Of a stretch of 64,000 nucleotides of DNA, positions 11,576 to 23,175 are shown piece by piece. Source of the DNA: Cryptomeria japonica (taxonomy: Eukaryota; Streptophyta; Pinopsida; Cupressales; Cupressaceae); assembly GCF_030272615.1 (NCBI RefSeq), contig NC_081411.1:836866136-836930135 (forward strand). The letters run 5' to 3'. Positions within the stretch are counted from its first letter, which is position 1, and every line of letters starts with the position of its first letter. The notes under the pieces are model-generated. The model did not search any database. It was not told the DNA's origin and saw nothing but the letters and a program-made list of their open reading frames with translations. A program made the position numbers and the translations under genes.

Positions 11576-13194
11576 TGTTGGCATTATGTGAACTGGCATG
11601 AGCATTGTGTGAGCCGGCATGAGCCTTATGTAAACTGGCATGATGACATAATGATATTGTATGTTGTCATTGATGTCAATATCAGACATAGTGTGAATCG
11701 GCACATGAGATAAGTGAAGAAAGAGATACCAACATATGTGTGAACTGGTATATGCCAAAGTGAACCGGCATGCAGTTATGGGAACTGACACATGTAAGCA
11801 TTGTATGACTATCAGTTGGTAAGGTAGCTTCCACTTTGGGGTTTCCAGTTGGAGTATTTCAAGTCTGAGTGACTCAATCGGTGATCTTTGTGTGATGAGT
11901 TAGCAGTATGATGGAGGACAGATCGTGTTACCACATAAGCTCTATGTGCATGAAGGATCTTGCATGAAGAAGACTATTCCTATCTATCTCGGGAATGTGT
12001 GAAGTCTATCAAATGGTGATAACGTGTGATGGGTTATCAGCCGCCATGAAAATGGTGGATAATGGATGCTGGAGAATGTCTTGAGATCGACTCAAGACTG
12101 GTGCATTTAATGCAATATGTTTTAACGGTCAGGATTGAACTGTTTGAATTGCTCAACCTAACAGGTTTAGGGTTTAAGGTTTTTACTACCAACCTGTATG
12201 TTCCCTATAAGGCCGATGTTAGGTTTTTGTCTGAAGTTGTTGGAAAAAGTTGTGAGTGTGTATCCAACGAAAGTGATACAAGAATCTTGCCAGACCATAC
12301 GAGAGAAGAGATACCTGCAAAGTGTATGTGTAGAAGGAAAAGAGGAGCCTAAATGGATCTGTATTAGTATTAAGTGTTGTTAATAGATCATTGTAATACC
12401 TACTAATCTCTAACCACTTCAATAGTTGCAAAATCCCCTAACAGGGTAGCCTTAACTGGCTTGATTCAAAATCCCTTAAATCGGGTGGTCTTAACCGGCT
12501 TGCTGTAAATCCCTTAACCGGGTAACTCGAAGCTAATGAGTTCTGAGAAGCTAGAGAAGCTTAGGAGATCCCTTCAAGTATTGAGTTCTTAAAATCCTCT
12601 AATAAGGTGACCCTACTAGGTTTAACCCTTAACCGGGTATCCCTTCACCGAGTGATTCCTAACAGGATCGGTTCCTACCAGAACCTATTGTAATGTTCTT
12701 AACCGGACAAGGCTCCTAACAGAGTGGACTTCTAAAGAGTTCAAAAAGTATCTTGTGGGTATTCATCCCCACCGTGGTTTTTCCTAGTTGGGTTTCCATG
12801 TGAAAAATATGTGTGTCATGTGAAATGCTTTTGTCTTGTGATGCTTTGTTTTATCTGTTATGCACATGAAGTTTCTATGTTTTATGCCTATCTATAAAAC
12901 ATATTGAACTCACTGTTGTGAAGATTTGATGGTTAAGTCTACTAGTTCATGCATGAGAATATTATGATAATGTGGTATTGAGCTAAGAGAAAAGCCTAGT
13001 GAGTGACCAGTTCATGACTGATTGAACTATACATGATGCTACCGGTTGCACTCTGTTTTACCGGTATCTTGGTTTATCAGTCATTGCGAGTGTTTGCTGC
13101 CAAACCGGTTTTGGACTGTATTTGTGTCTATACTAATTCACCCCCCCCCCTCTCTATATCAGTTTGGTACTAGTGGTTCATCATCAAGTTATTA
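11576..13194 (+). repeat. Element C 3' LTR
   Basis: Nearly collinear with 5557-7176. It starts TGTTGGCATTATGTG and ends AAGTTATTA, with the terminal CA of the 5' copy changed to TA. The longest difference is an altered segment near 11758-11800. The C-run at 13141 is longer than in the 5' LTR. Confidence 0.9.
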
Positions 13195-14592
13195 AATAAA
13201 GATATAGAATTATACTTCTTACTCATCCATGAAACTGATCTCTTACCCAAGAAAAATGTACCACCACTAGTATTATTTCTTTCATCAACATCACGTTTAT
13301 CCAACTAAGTAATTTGTAGTCTTAAAAGGAGTTTCATCTCACTAATCATAGACATATCAAACTCGTTTTTCATGTCATCAGCAAAATTCTTGTACAAACC
13401 ATCATTTCCACCAAAATAATGTCATCAACACAAACTTCAACAATCAAGATGTTATTGTTCCAAGGTGTGCACCCTTGGTCTCCTTGTGCTATGCAGTGCA
13501 ATTCTTGGGTTTGTGACATGGCTTAACTACCTCCTATGGATTCTATAAGTCTAGTGGTTGTATCAGGCATCAACTGGTCGATCTTTTGGTGCAATGACAA
13601 CCACACTTGTAACAAGTGGTATTAGATGTTGGTCATAGGTTCAAACCCCTCGCTTGTGCTGGGGGGATTGTTGCAAGGTGTGCGCCCTTGGTCTTCTTGT
13701 GTTGTGCAACACAACTCTTAGGTTTGTGACATGAATTAACCACCTCCTGTGGATTCTATAAGTCTAGTGGTTGTTTCAGGCATTAACATGTCGATCTTTT
13801 GGTGGAATGGCAATCGCACTTGTAACAGTTATCATTATCAATCTTGAAGTACAAGTTACTATTAGTAGTACCTTTATTGAATTCAAGATTCATCAAATAC
13901 TTATCTAATCTAGCGTACCAAGCTCTTAGGACTTTCTTCAATCATACAATGGTTTCTTCAATCTACAAATCATATCTTTCTAATCTGTCAGATGGAATCA
14001 ATTAGGTTTCTCAATATAGACTTCTTCTTCCAGCTCACCATTAAGAAAGGCTGACTTGACATCTATCTGATAAACCTTGAAATCTTTATAAGTAGCATAA
14101 GCAAGAAATAATTTAATAGCTTCAATTCTAGATACCAGAGAAAAAGTCTCCTCAAAATCAATACCTTCCATCTGAGAATAACCCTTACAAACAAGTCTTG
14201 GTTTATTCCTAAGAACTTCACCTTGCTCATTCAATTTATTCTGAAACACCCATTTAGTTCCAACTACATTTTTATCCTTAGGTCTAGGAACAATAATCCA
14301 TGTATTATTCTTTTCAATATGATTCAATTCTTCTTCCATTGGTTTAACCCAATTTTCACCTTTACAAGCTTCATCAACATCTTTAGGTTCAATATTAGAA
14401 ATCAAGCAATACTCTTTAGCAATTCTTTTCCTTGTCATCAAACCTCTATTCTTATCTCATATGGTCTGATTCTTTGAATGATTTAACCTTACATACCTAG
14501 GAGTTTTAGGATTTTCATCATTTTCATTCTCTTGACCTCTTTCTTTTGCACTAGCACTTGTACCTTCTTTATTCTCAGGCTTCTCTGGAGAA
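13195..14592 (-). pseudogene. Element D Copia RT region, interrupted
   Basis: The minus-strand frame from about 14590 reads a linker (PEKPENKEG, then TPRYVRLNH), then the RT N-terminal domain ([49 protein letters not shown]) and a catalytic CVDDII near 13420. RT is broken by the inserted repeat at 13455-13827 and by later frameshifts. D meets element Y at about 14593 with no LTR between them; integrase, protease, gag and the 5' LTR of D are missing, so a deletion joined the two. Confidence 0.88.
13455..13827 (+). repeat. Dimeric short repeat with a tRNA-like B box (possible SINE)
   Basis: Two tandem copies start 'caaggtgtgc' at 13461 and 13674 (period 213 bp). The first is about 213 bp; the second, about 160 bp, stops before the 3' part. 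Copy 1 contains GGTTCAAACCC (13638-13648), close to the tRNA-type B box, and TAAGTCTAGTGGTT (13546-13559), loosely like an A box. The spacing is larger than in a tRNA gene. The insert splits D's RT, whose coding sequence lines up on both sides. A clean TSD is not visible. It could equally be another short non-autonomous element. Confidence 0.5.
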
Positions 14593-16162
14593 ATCTAACC
14601 AGTCAATGACAAGAAGTGATATAGTGGAGCATGATGTAAGATTTGCCTTAATGGTGGTGGGCTACAAGGTGTATCAATCTAGTAGGAAGAACTCAATCTT
14701 TGACACTTCTATATTCACTGCATATCAAATGCTTAAGGAGGACAAAAGGTGTGATCTTTGTTCAATACTCCTGAGTGAATTGTTGAGAAACCTAAAGAAA
14801 ATTAAGGAAGATAAGAAACATACCTTCAAGTTTGGATCCTTAATTGTGTGCTTAACTCTCTATTTATTGAATGAGATCCTCAGTATAGGTAAAGTCCAAT
14901 GGGCTTATGAAAAACTGGTGGCGATGCAAATTAAGGAAGGATTGTTGGGTATAGGTGATAGTGTAAAGAGAATATCTGCCTTATGGGGATATTTCAAAAA
15001 CTTCCAAGATACTATGAAAGACAGAGAGAATTCCCAAAGAGATAGTAGAGAAGTATGAGAAGACCATCTATTTTATGGTGGAAAAGGATCAATGTCTGAT
15101 GGAGGCAGTTGAGTCGAGGACCGTGTGGATCATGCCCATGGGGTATGAGGTTGATGCTAACATGCTTGAGGCATACTCTCAACACATGCTAAGCCAACTG
15201 GTGGACCAAAAAGAGAAAAGATTTGGCACATTTAAGGAGAATTATTTGGACTTGCATAAGAATTTTACAAGACTGGCCTAGAAAAGGAAAGTGAGAAAAG
15301 TGGTTGAGGAACTTGCTGAGCAGATGAGCATTACCAAAGAAGTCATGTAGAAAGAAAGAGAGAAAAACATTCTGAAAGAGGAAGATGTGGTGAAGCCACA
15401 ATCTAAACCAGCTCCTCCCAAGCAATCAAAGGCCCAACCAAGCAAATTTGTAGCTACCTTTGGTGTGCAAAAGACAGTACCTCCACCCAAGCCTAAACTA
15501 GTAGTATCTATAGGTGGAACTGAGAAGAGGAAAAAGGAGAAGTCTACAAGGCAATATGTTTTTACAGAAGAGGAAATAGATTCAAATGAAAAGCCGAGGA
15601 AAGTAAAAAAGATTGGCATCTATGCAAGGGTTGTCCATAAGCCTACAACTAGTGATGCTCCTCCTGCCAAGAAAGCTAAGTCACAAGGAGAGCCATCTAG
15701 AAAAGCTAGAGCCAACATCAAGACAAAATCTGAGATAGAGCTCTTAAGTTAGGTAAGATTGAAGGTTCCTTTATTATTGTACCCCCATTGAAGAAGATTA
15801 TAGATACAATAGTAAATGAAGTAAGTTTTTCAAGCATTTCTATATATTATGAGCATTCTTCTGAGGAAGTGTGGAGAGCTATTGAAGAGGCAATTGTGCA
15901 CTATATGAATTCCTTTAGTAAAGATTTGATTGAATTATCATCTCTTATTCTGAAAGAGTTGTATGATATCTTGGATGCCCGATGACACACAACCAATATA
16001 GAAGATGAAAGGTTGAAATAATTTACATTAGTAAAGTTGTGTCTGGAAATAACTAGAGAAGAAATACCTAAGATTTTGGGACTTGTAAAGGAAAGCTTCC
16101 AGAGAAAGCATAGAGTGAATAAAATAATGTTCAGAAGGGTAGACAAAGTAGTGAAAGATACT
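14593..16162 (+). pseudogene. ORF2 of element Y, first half
   Basis: Unknown protein. The match to V and W ORF2 begins around SDIVEHDVRFALMVVGYKV, compared with V's INVRYVSMILGYKA. It continues through LLRNLKKIKEDKKHTFKFGS (V: NLKKIKGDKKGTFHFGN) and MPMGYEVDANMLEAYS (V: TKMGYEVDLTNLETYA). A basic, Pro-rich region follows (about 15390-15750), then a helical stretch near 15850-15980. Two frame changes and stops at 15055, 15279, 15347, 15750 and 15982 break it. No known enzyme motif is visible. Confidence 0.68.
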
Positions 16163-16563
16163 TGTTGGTATAAATAATTATTCATCATGGATATTATTAC
16201 ACCTTACTTAAGTTTACTTAGGTACATACATTTCATAGTAGTTTGGGTATGAGACACTTGGGTGTTTGTGCCATATTGGGATAGTGTGTGTAGGAGAATT
16301 TCCACCTTTTATGGTGTGATCTTATTGTTACACTCCACATTCAGTGGGTGATCCACCTCATGTGGAATATTATATTGTTTCTCCTACCTACCCACAACTA
16401 TTTCCTACCTAGCCTTTTTTCTTATTGAGCCACATGTCATGTTTGTGTGCTCACATATCCATATAGCCTTGCCTATATAAGTAGGCTCATATTAATTGTA
16501 TATATCGATTGATGATCTAGTTGATCAGTATTTTCTCTTGATAGAATACAATTTATTCCCATC
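16163..16563 (+). repeat. Element X 5' LTR, left part
   Basis: Matches 28205-28607 of the 3' LTR nearly base for base. Interrupted at 16563 by element G; the last 61 bp resume at 24854 after the duplicated CCATC. Confidence 0.92.
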
Positions 16564-18200
16564 TGTGTGGGAGAAAAAGTGACACTAAGCAAACATGCCC
16601 TAATCTCACTTTCAACCACACACTTGTGGAATATGAAAGAGCCTAGAGGTATCACACAATTGGCTACTTCTTCTTGTGGAAGGGAGAGCCACGGGCTACC
16701 TATTAGGATTTCTATTCCTTTGTTGTAATTGAAAGATGAAATGATGCAAGTTCAATCCCTAACCCCAAAGTGCAAGTATGAACTAATAACAAGATTATAG
16801 AATTGAACTTAAATGATGGAAAGCTGTAAACACGAAGATAAGACAAGAATGTAAATGCATACCCGGTGTTAAAATATGAATGAAAATGTTCGGGACGGGG
16901 GTGCGGGTGCCACTGTCCTGATTCTGCCCCTGAAACTGCTCTAGAAACTGTTGTTTTACAACCTATAAAAGCTGTCAAAAATGCTGAAAATGCTGTCTGT
17001 CAGGAGGACCAGGGCGCCCAGCGCCCCTGTCCTGGTAGGACCAGGGCGCCCCACACCCCTGTCCTGGTCTTTTGCTCTGAAATTTGGTGGGAAGGTCGGT
17101 CTCAGTCTGCTTCTCCCAGATCTGCAACTTGCGGCATCGTCCGAGTCCCGAAACCTGCACTTATATCTGAAAAGGTGTTTGGGCGGCTATATAGGGTTTT
17201 GCCTTAGTCAAGCTTCGGTGATTTCCACCTCCACGAATAGCCAAGTTGTATTGTAAAATGTATTGTGTGTGTAGACCTAGTGTGTGTGCAAGGTCCTTAA
17301 ATGCAAGAAAGCAAACTAGAGCAACCTAGAAAGTAAACCCTAATTGCTTGTAAATGATAATGTAAATGCTCTAAATCAAGATGCAAAGTGATCTAAAGCA
17401 TGAATAAGTGATGTATTGAAGCTTATGCAAAGACATGTAAACAACATGAAATCATACCCAACCCCAAGGGAGAGGTACAAGCCAATCTTCAGTCGGATAA
17501 TCTCCTATTGTTCTTCAATGTCTTCAAAGCCCTAAATGGATGAATGAAATTGATAAATGCTTGATAGATGGATGTTGAATGTTGTTGAAGTCTTCAAAGA
17601 TCTGCTCTTTTGCTGCATATAAGGTCCTTCAAAGCCAAAATTTGGATCCCTTCAAATGAAGAAAGAGAGCTCTTATGTATGAAACCCTAGGTCATAATTT
17701 CAACTTTTGGATGACCTAGAGATTGAATATCCCGCCAATTTCTTGGGGTTAAGCTTTATTTTATGATTGGATCGCGCTCCTAAAATTTCAAGAAAAATGT
17801 CCGGGACCATGTTGCACTCCGGGCGCCATGGTCCTGACAACTTTTCACCAAATTTTCAGGGCCGTCGAATATGATGATTTTAGAGAGAATCCCGAAGTTA
17901 CAGCTGATTTTGAGATGTTTTGACCCCCGAAATCAAGCCCCCAAGTTTAAAATAGGACCTAATTAGGGTTTTTGATTAAATGATGTATAGGAGGAATAAA
18001 ATGAAAAGGGCACACTTTAATGAAAGGGCCCAAATTTATGATATGGGAGATGATAAAATAGAACCTTAGACCTAATTAATTTAATTAATTAAGTGCTAAA
18101 GGGGAAATGTAATGCAAAATGCAAAATGCGCCAAGGCGGGTGCTAAACTAGGTGTGAAATTGTACCACCCTAGCAAGTGCGTACAATTTACGACGCTACA
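16564..18200 (-). repeat. Element G 3' LTR
   Basis: Plus strand runs TGTGTGGGAG...GACGCTACA. Carries two copies of a GC-rich repeat of about 31 bp (17006-17066), where the other LTR has three. Otherwise nearly identical to 23176-24848. The open frames near 16981-17256 are LTR sequence and not genes. Confidence 0.92.
17006..17066. repeat. GC-rich tandem repeat, two units
   Basis: Units of about 31 bp begin GGACCAGGGCGCCC and end CCCCTGTCCTGG, a nearly self-complementary sequence in an AT-rich region. The partner LTR has three units at about 23618-23709. Confidence 0.85.
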
Positions 18201-18216
18201 TTTAGCCCCCACTTTA
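18201..18216 (-). other. Element G polypurine tract
   Basis: The minus strand reads TAAAGTGGGGGCTAAA directly before the LTR start TGTAGCG. This fixes the element's orientation as minus. Confidence 0.8.
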
Positions 18217-19894
18217 GTGGTCATATGAACACTACGTGCATATGCAAGCTAAAGTACAGAAAAGTAAACATTATTTGAAAAAGGATATATCCATAAGTCT
18301 GTCGAACGAAGCCCCCAGCGGTATCTGCAGTACACAGTTAGGAACCGCACCGTACAAAACACATGTTAGATCACAAAATCACCTAATTCTTACTAAGGAA
18401 GGTGATGAAAATTCGAGGGTAGCTATATGCCCCCCCCTATTTCGGCTTGCTAATTTTAGTGAGTTGAAACAAGGTATCATGTTTACCACTTCGAATTGTT
18501 ATAGAATATTGATGACAAGTGCTCACAAGAAGATTTGATATGAGATCAAAAACTAATGGAGAATCATTTGGTAAGAAAGAGGTCTAAATCTCAATTCCAA
18601 CGCAACAAAGAGTGTGAGGATTTGAGAGTTCTCTAACACAAGATGAAGGATGTAAATGGAAACAAAATGCAAAGAGAAGAAAAGAAAGGAAAAAAAGCAT
18701 GAATACATACATTGGTGATCCATGAGAAGAATAGTGAGAGAGAAAAAAACACGGACTTCTCGCCCCTAGATCTTGTCTAGGTGATCCATGTGAAAAAGGA
18801 CATGGAAAACTAGCCCCTAGAGTCTGTCTAGGTGATCCATGTAAGGGAGGAGAGTGAGAAAGTCTAGCCTTATGCTGCTAGTTCCACTCAACCTCGTGCA
18901 TGTGTGTGTAAGGGAGGTTAGAAGCACCTCATAGGAGTCTATTCCTGAGTATGCTACAACCTGTATATGTATAGTACAAAAGTGTGACATCTCGCTCTAA
19001 GAGTCTGTGCTCTGGTTCCGAGAATAATCACCTTGCATAAAAGAAAAATGGAGACATCTCGCTCTAAGAGTCTGTGCTCTAGTTCCGAGAATGACCCATT
19101 GCTCAAAAAGTGTAATGTTTATGTCATAAGCAAAGTAGAACAAGGATACCTACCTTCATCACAAAAGAAGATACCCCAAAAATGCAACAATGTCATAGAT
19201 CCAAGCAAGAGAGTTCTGCACTCCTTAAGCAAGGATAAGATAGTTGAAAAGGGATATCTTGTAGTATGTGTAAAGGAGATCCTTAGAGGAGAAGAGATAT
19301 TGGTACAAAAGACACCTATCCCTGAGAGAAATTGTCTTAGACAAATATAACATCTTCTAGAATAAGACAAAGAAGAGAATAAGAATGCAATACTTCCTTC
19401 TTTTGCGAAGTGAAAGTGATTCTTAATGAAGGATGACGCTCTTTTTAACCCAATTGGGAGAGTGAATTCATTATGGATGTATTTTACCAAGTGTAAAAGA
19501 GGTTGTAGTCAAGGACTCACACCTCTTGTAAGAGAGAATCCTTGAACAAACAACAACAAATGCGTACAAGGCATAACATCAAGTAATAAAGTCCACACCA
19601 TCCACAAAATAGGAAAAAATGGATCCTTAGGTAAAAATAAGGAAAGATCATTGCCTCCCAAGGATATGGACAATGAGAAGGACTTACACAATCTTCTAGG
19701 GAGAGATTTGGACATAAGCAAAAAAAGAGATGTATGAAATCACTCTTGTCCCCATAGGAACAAGAAAATTAGGCTATTATGTTGCTTCAAAAATATGATT
19801 GCACTTGAAATTGTACTGTCATGAATGACAATGAGCCCCCAGTAAATGCGCTACCAATGTCACATAATGATGAGCAACATAACATCCATTAATG
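18217..19894 (-). other. Element G 3' non-coding region with short tandem repeats
   Basis: About 1.7 kb between the ORF stop and the PPT without a convincing reading frame. It contains two 40-bp copies of a 'ctcgctctaagagtctgtg' unit (18986-19025 and 19053-19092, one mismatch) and two copies of a 'gcccctaga...ctaggtgatccatg' unit (about 18762-18791 and 18812-18841). RT and integrase would lie here in an autonomous Gypsy element, but no trace of them is recognisable. Confidence 0.6.
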
Positions 19895-22800
19895 TTATTT
19901 AAAGACATGATAGATTGAATGAGGTATTTGAATATGACATGCTAAATGCTCAACTATAAGTGAGATCAAAAACATGTATAAAGTGATAAAAATTGAAGAA
20001 GAAAAGTCACAAGTAATCTTAGAAGAGGGATGAGTGTAATTTATTAGAGCCTTATCCCTAGAGGAAAGGACTTTATGATGAATAGGAGATAAAGATTCAT
20101 AAGTAGATTTAGAAATTTGAGGGAAGTCATAAAGAGACTTGTTCATCACCAAGGTTTCCTTATGAGGGGAATGAGAGTTGATAGAAGTAGAAGATGATTT
20201 AGTTGAAGTGAGATCATCATCACTACTAAATATAGCATTCACAGTGAGAGATGGTCTTTTAGATGCTTTGTTACGTTTGCAGGGATTATAGCCGAGTCCA
20301 AAGGCATAATTGTGAAAATTAATCCCTAGAGGAACTTTTATCCCTTGTTCATGAGCGCCACAACCATTTCCATGATACCCATGCTTAGCAAAAATGCGAA
20401 AACCACGACCATAACGATCAGCCATTTCAGAAAGAGAAGGTCGTTTTTCATAAGACAAAGAATCAAACTCTTCAGAATTAGAAGTGTGAGGAGAAGAAGT
20501 TTGAGAAGCGGCCACAAAATTATTACTCATAGGTTCAGGTAAGACTGATTGATCTCTAGTTTCTTCCTTCTTTTTAACTTTAAGCTCTCTAGGAGGAACC
20601 CTATACTCACCTACAAAGGTGGGATTAAAGTCAAGAGATCCCCAATCGTCTTCTGCGAGAACCTTATCAAGATCAAAAGCCTTTTCATGTGTAGACTCAA
20701 GTCGAGAAGGATCTTCTTCAGGAGCTTCAGACTCATCCAAAGAATTTTGATTATTAGAGGGTGATGATTCATCCATAGGTATCTTGTTCAAAGAGTCATT
20801 ACTAGAAGAGGAAGGCTTAAACGAACTCCCTTTGGAAGTAGATGTTTGCAAACAAGCTTGAAAATTAGTATCACCTATCAAGGTATATGTCTTATTGTTA
20901 TAAATGAATTTAACTTGTCTATGCAATGTAGAGGGGACAACTTGCATACCATGAATCCAAGGTCTCCCTAATAACAAGTTGTATGTTAGATTTCCTGACA
21001 TAACATGGATAGGAGTGGGCAAAGTAACAGGTCCCACTATGATGGGTAAGGTGATAATACCTAATGAAGACTTAGCCACATTATCAAAGCCTCGAATGGG
21101 ATGAGAGTCAGGCTCAATAAGGGATGTATCCACATTCATCTTCTGCAATAGATTAATGCTACACACATTAAGGCCAGAGCCATTATCTACCAGTGTTCGT
21201 CTTATAGAAATGTCATTTATGATAACCACAATCATCAAGGGATTATATTGATGTTGAATTTCACTAGTAGGCAACTCATCTTGGGTAAACACAATTTGAG
21301 CTTTAGGATTCATCACAGAGTTAACCAAAGACACTATATTACTAGATGTATTAGGTGGAGGAACATTCAAATCTTTCAAGGCATCTTGTAACATTCCATG
21401 ATGAGCGGAAGAAGTTTGAATCAAATCCCAAAGGGATATCTTAGCAGGGGTAGCTTTAAGTTGTTCTATGAGATCATATTCCTTACCAAGAACTTGTGAA
21501 ATCCGCGGAGCTTGAGGAAGAATAGGTTGGGAAGGAGGAAGTGAAGTTGGGATAACTGGAGGAGGATTAGGTTGCCTATTGTTTCTAGTATTATAAGTAT
21601 GGGCAACCACATGATAATTCTCTCTAGTCATTTGCTTAGCATACTCATAAGGGCTCTTAGAGGAATAACCTCCTTGCACAGTAATAACCAGTTTCTTAGG
21701 AGTGCAAAAAGAATCATTAGCATAACCACCTTGAACCACTAAGATAGGCTTATTTAAAGGTTGAGAATTTTGAGAAGGACAAGCACCTTGGATAGTGAAG
21801 AGAGGTTTGTTAGGTGTTTCATTCACATGTATCAAATTGATTGAGGATGGTTTAGAGGAATGAACAAAGGTGTTGGAAGAATTATTGATAGTCTTCTCTT
21901 GCACTAAAATCTTATCACAGATTAAATCCATTTTAGGAGAGAGACAAGGGGTAGGCATTGATGTTCTAGTAGGAAGGGTAATACTAGGAAAAGTCATATC
22001 ATCCTCTATCATCAAAGGATCTACATGGGGAATAAACTCTCTAGGAGAAGGATCAACATTACTCTCTAAAGTCTCACTTTTGAGAAGGAGATCTTTGAAA
22101 GAAATGTTAACCATCTTGCTTTGAACTAGGGTTTCCTTATGAGTAGAACCAAGTTGAGGAGAGGGAGATGCTTTATTTTTAGAGGGAGAATAATTGAGAT
22201 TCAAGGAAGGAGAGAAACTATCAAGGGAGTTTCCAATCTTGATTTCATCCCCTTTGGCTAGGGGTTGAGAATAATCTATACCTTCTTCTAATGGTTCATC
22301 CCAAATAGTGAGGTTGTTGAAAGGAATGTTTGAAGTATTGTCAATTTCGGGAGAGGAGATAACATTGTTTATTAATTCCTCATCCTTAGGAGGGAGAGCA
22401 TCAATAGATGTGTTAAACTCATCCTCTTTCCTCAAAATATGTTCAATATGATCTTTAGGGGAGAGAGAATTAAGGAAATTGCTTATTATTTCATCTTCTT
22501 TCTCTAAGGGATGCTTATAGGTAAGACAAACTTTAGGAGAAGGGTAAGCATTTATCATTAATTCATCATCTCTAGTGGGAATTTTGTTGGAAAAGGAAAG
22601 GCCATCACTAGGAAATGTAGGGATAATGTCATCTTCTTGCACAAAAGGATCCTCATGAAGGGAGTGTTTTTTAGGAGCCACAAAGTCATCAAGGGCATCA
22701 TCCAACAAAGCATGATCATATCTATTAAAAGGTTTATCTTTTGATTCAAAAGGAGATATCTCTTCATAGAGGGGATCATTGAAAACAACCATGTTACTAG

Positions 22801-23008
22801 ATTTAGTGGAAGAGCTGATAGGAATGTACCCTTGAGAGGAATCATTCGAGTTATCTTTCTCATCACAACAAAATGGCATAGTAACAATGTTTATGAGTTT
22901 TTGGTAAAATGAAGGTTTGGTATATTTAGGTTTCAAAAATTCATCTAAAGCTTCATCTAACTCATAATCATCACAAATATGAACATCTTGCAAATAAAAA
23001 TCTGACAT
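19895..23008 (-). CDS. Element G polyprotein: unknown N-terminal region, Gypsy-type protease, G-patch-like segment
   Basis: 1,037 codons without a stop. The ATG at 23008 (MSDFYLQDVHICDD) is preferred because the open frame upstream only translates leader and LTR, including a poly-Lys run from a T tract. Residues 1-540 are Ser/Pro/Asp-rich and unfamiliar; no zinc knuckle is seen. Near residue 609 LVDNGSGLNVC resembles the active-site region of plant Gypsy proteases, followed by YNLLLGRPWIHG near 680, typical of the same fold. Near 880, GYHGNGCGAHEQGIKVPL resembles the G-patch that follows protease in some plant Gypsy elements. RT and integrase are absent. Probably packaged and copied by proteins supplied in trans; this is inference. 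Confidence 0.85.
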   Translation of the reverse strand: MSDFYLQDVHICDDYELDEALDEFLKPKYTKPSFYQKLINIVTMPFCCDEKDNSNDSSQGYIPISSSTKSSNMVVFNDPLYEEISPFESKDKPFNRYDHALLDDALDDFVAPKKHSLHEDPFVQEDDIIPTFPSDGLSFSNKIPTRDDELMINAYPSPKVCLTYKHPLEKEDEIISNFLNSLSPKDHIEHILRKEDEFNTSIDALPPKDEELINNVISSPEIDNTSNIPFNNLTIWDEPLEEGIDYSQPLAKGDEIKIGNSLDSFSPSLNLNYSPSKNKASPSPQLGSTHKETLVQSKMVNISFKDLLLKSETLESNVDPSPREFIPHVDPLMIEDDMTFPSITLPTRTSMPTPCLSPKMDLICDKILVQEKTINNSSNTFVHSSKPSSINLIHVNETPNKPLFTIQGACPSQNSQPLNKPILVVQGGYANDSFCTPKKLVITVQGGYSSKSPYEYAKQMTRENYHVVAHTYNTRNNRQPNPPPVIPTSLPPSQPILPQAPRISQVLGKEYDLIEQLKATPAKISLWDLIQTSSAHHGMLQDALKDLNVPPPNTSSNIVSLVNSVMNPKAQIVFTQDELPTSEIQHQYNPLMIVVIINDISIRRTLVDNGSGLNVCSINLLQKMNVDTSLIEPDSHPIRGFDNVAKSSLGIITLPIIVGPVTLPTPIHVMSGNLTYNLLLGRPWIHGMQVVPSTLHRQVKFIYNNKTYTLIGDTNFQACLQTSTSKGSSFKPSSSSNDSLNKIPMDESSPSNNQNSLDESEAPEEDPSRLESTHEKAFDLDKVLAEDDWGSLDFNPTFVGEYRVPPRELKVKKKEETRDQSVLPEPMSNNFVAASQTSSPHTSNSEEFDSLSYEKRPSLSEMADRYGRGFRIFAKHGYHGNGCGAHEQGIKVPLGINFHNYAFGLGYNPCKRNKASKRPSLTVNAIFSSDDDLTSTKSSSTSINSHSPHKETLVMNKSLYDFPQISKSTYESLSPIHHKVLSSRDKALINYTHPSSKITCDFSSSIFITLYMFLISLIVEHLACHIQIPHSIYHVFK

Positions 23009-23054
23009 TTTGAAATTGCATAAAATTTTAAACACACAATGCAAAGAAACACAC

Positions 23055-23071
23055 TTTTTTTTTTTTTTTTT
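23055..23071. repeat. T17 homopolymer in element G leader
   Basis: A run of 17 T (plus strand) between the PBS and the ORF start. It makes the false poly-Lys stretch in the upstream extension of the frame. Confidence 0.9.
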
Positions 23072-23155
23072 CTTTTTAATGAAAATGAAATGAAAACACA
23101 CTAAATATAGATCTAGATCTAACAAATGTAATGCAAGAGGAAGCAATGATAGATT

Positions 23156-23171
23156 CACGTCGGGTTCACCA
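23156..23171 (-). other. Element G primer-binding site (putative)
   Basis: The minus strand reads TGGTGAACCCGACGTG four bases after the LTR end CCCACACA. It starts with the TGG expected to pair with a tRNA CCA end and differs from the initiator-Met site of the Copia elements. I could not name the tRNA. Confidence 0.6.
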
Positions 23172-23175
23172 AAAA

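Larger units (their letters stand above)
5557..13194 (+). mobile_element. Element C: full-length but dead Copia LTR retrotransposon
   Basis: 7.6-kb element with two LTRs of 1,620 and 1,619 bp, an initiator-Met PBS, one gag-pol frame, and a PPT. The flanking 5-mers GATAA (5552-5556) and AATAA (13195-13199) are a one-mismatch TSD. The interrupted D pol reads on across the insertion, confirming the borders. The LTRs differ at scattered sites, so the insertion is not recent. The protein is disabled by two frameshifts and 14 premature stops. Confidence 0.92.

Noticed and set aside
13638-13648. A tRNA gene around the B-box-like motif
   Set aside because: No cloverleaf can be drawn: A- and B-like boxes are about 90 bp apart and no acceptor stem is visible.
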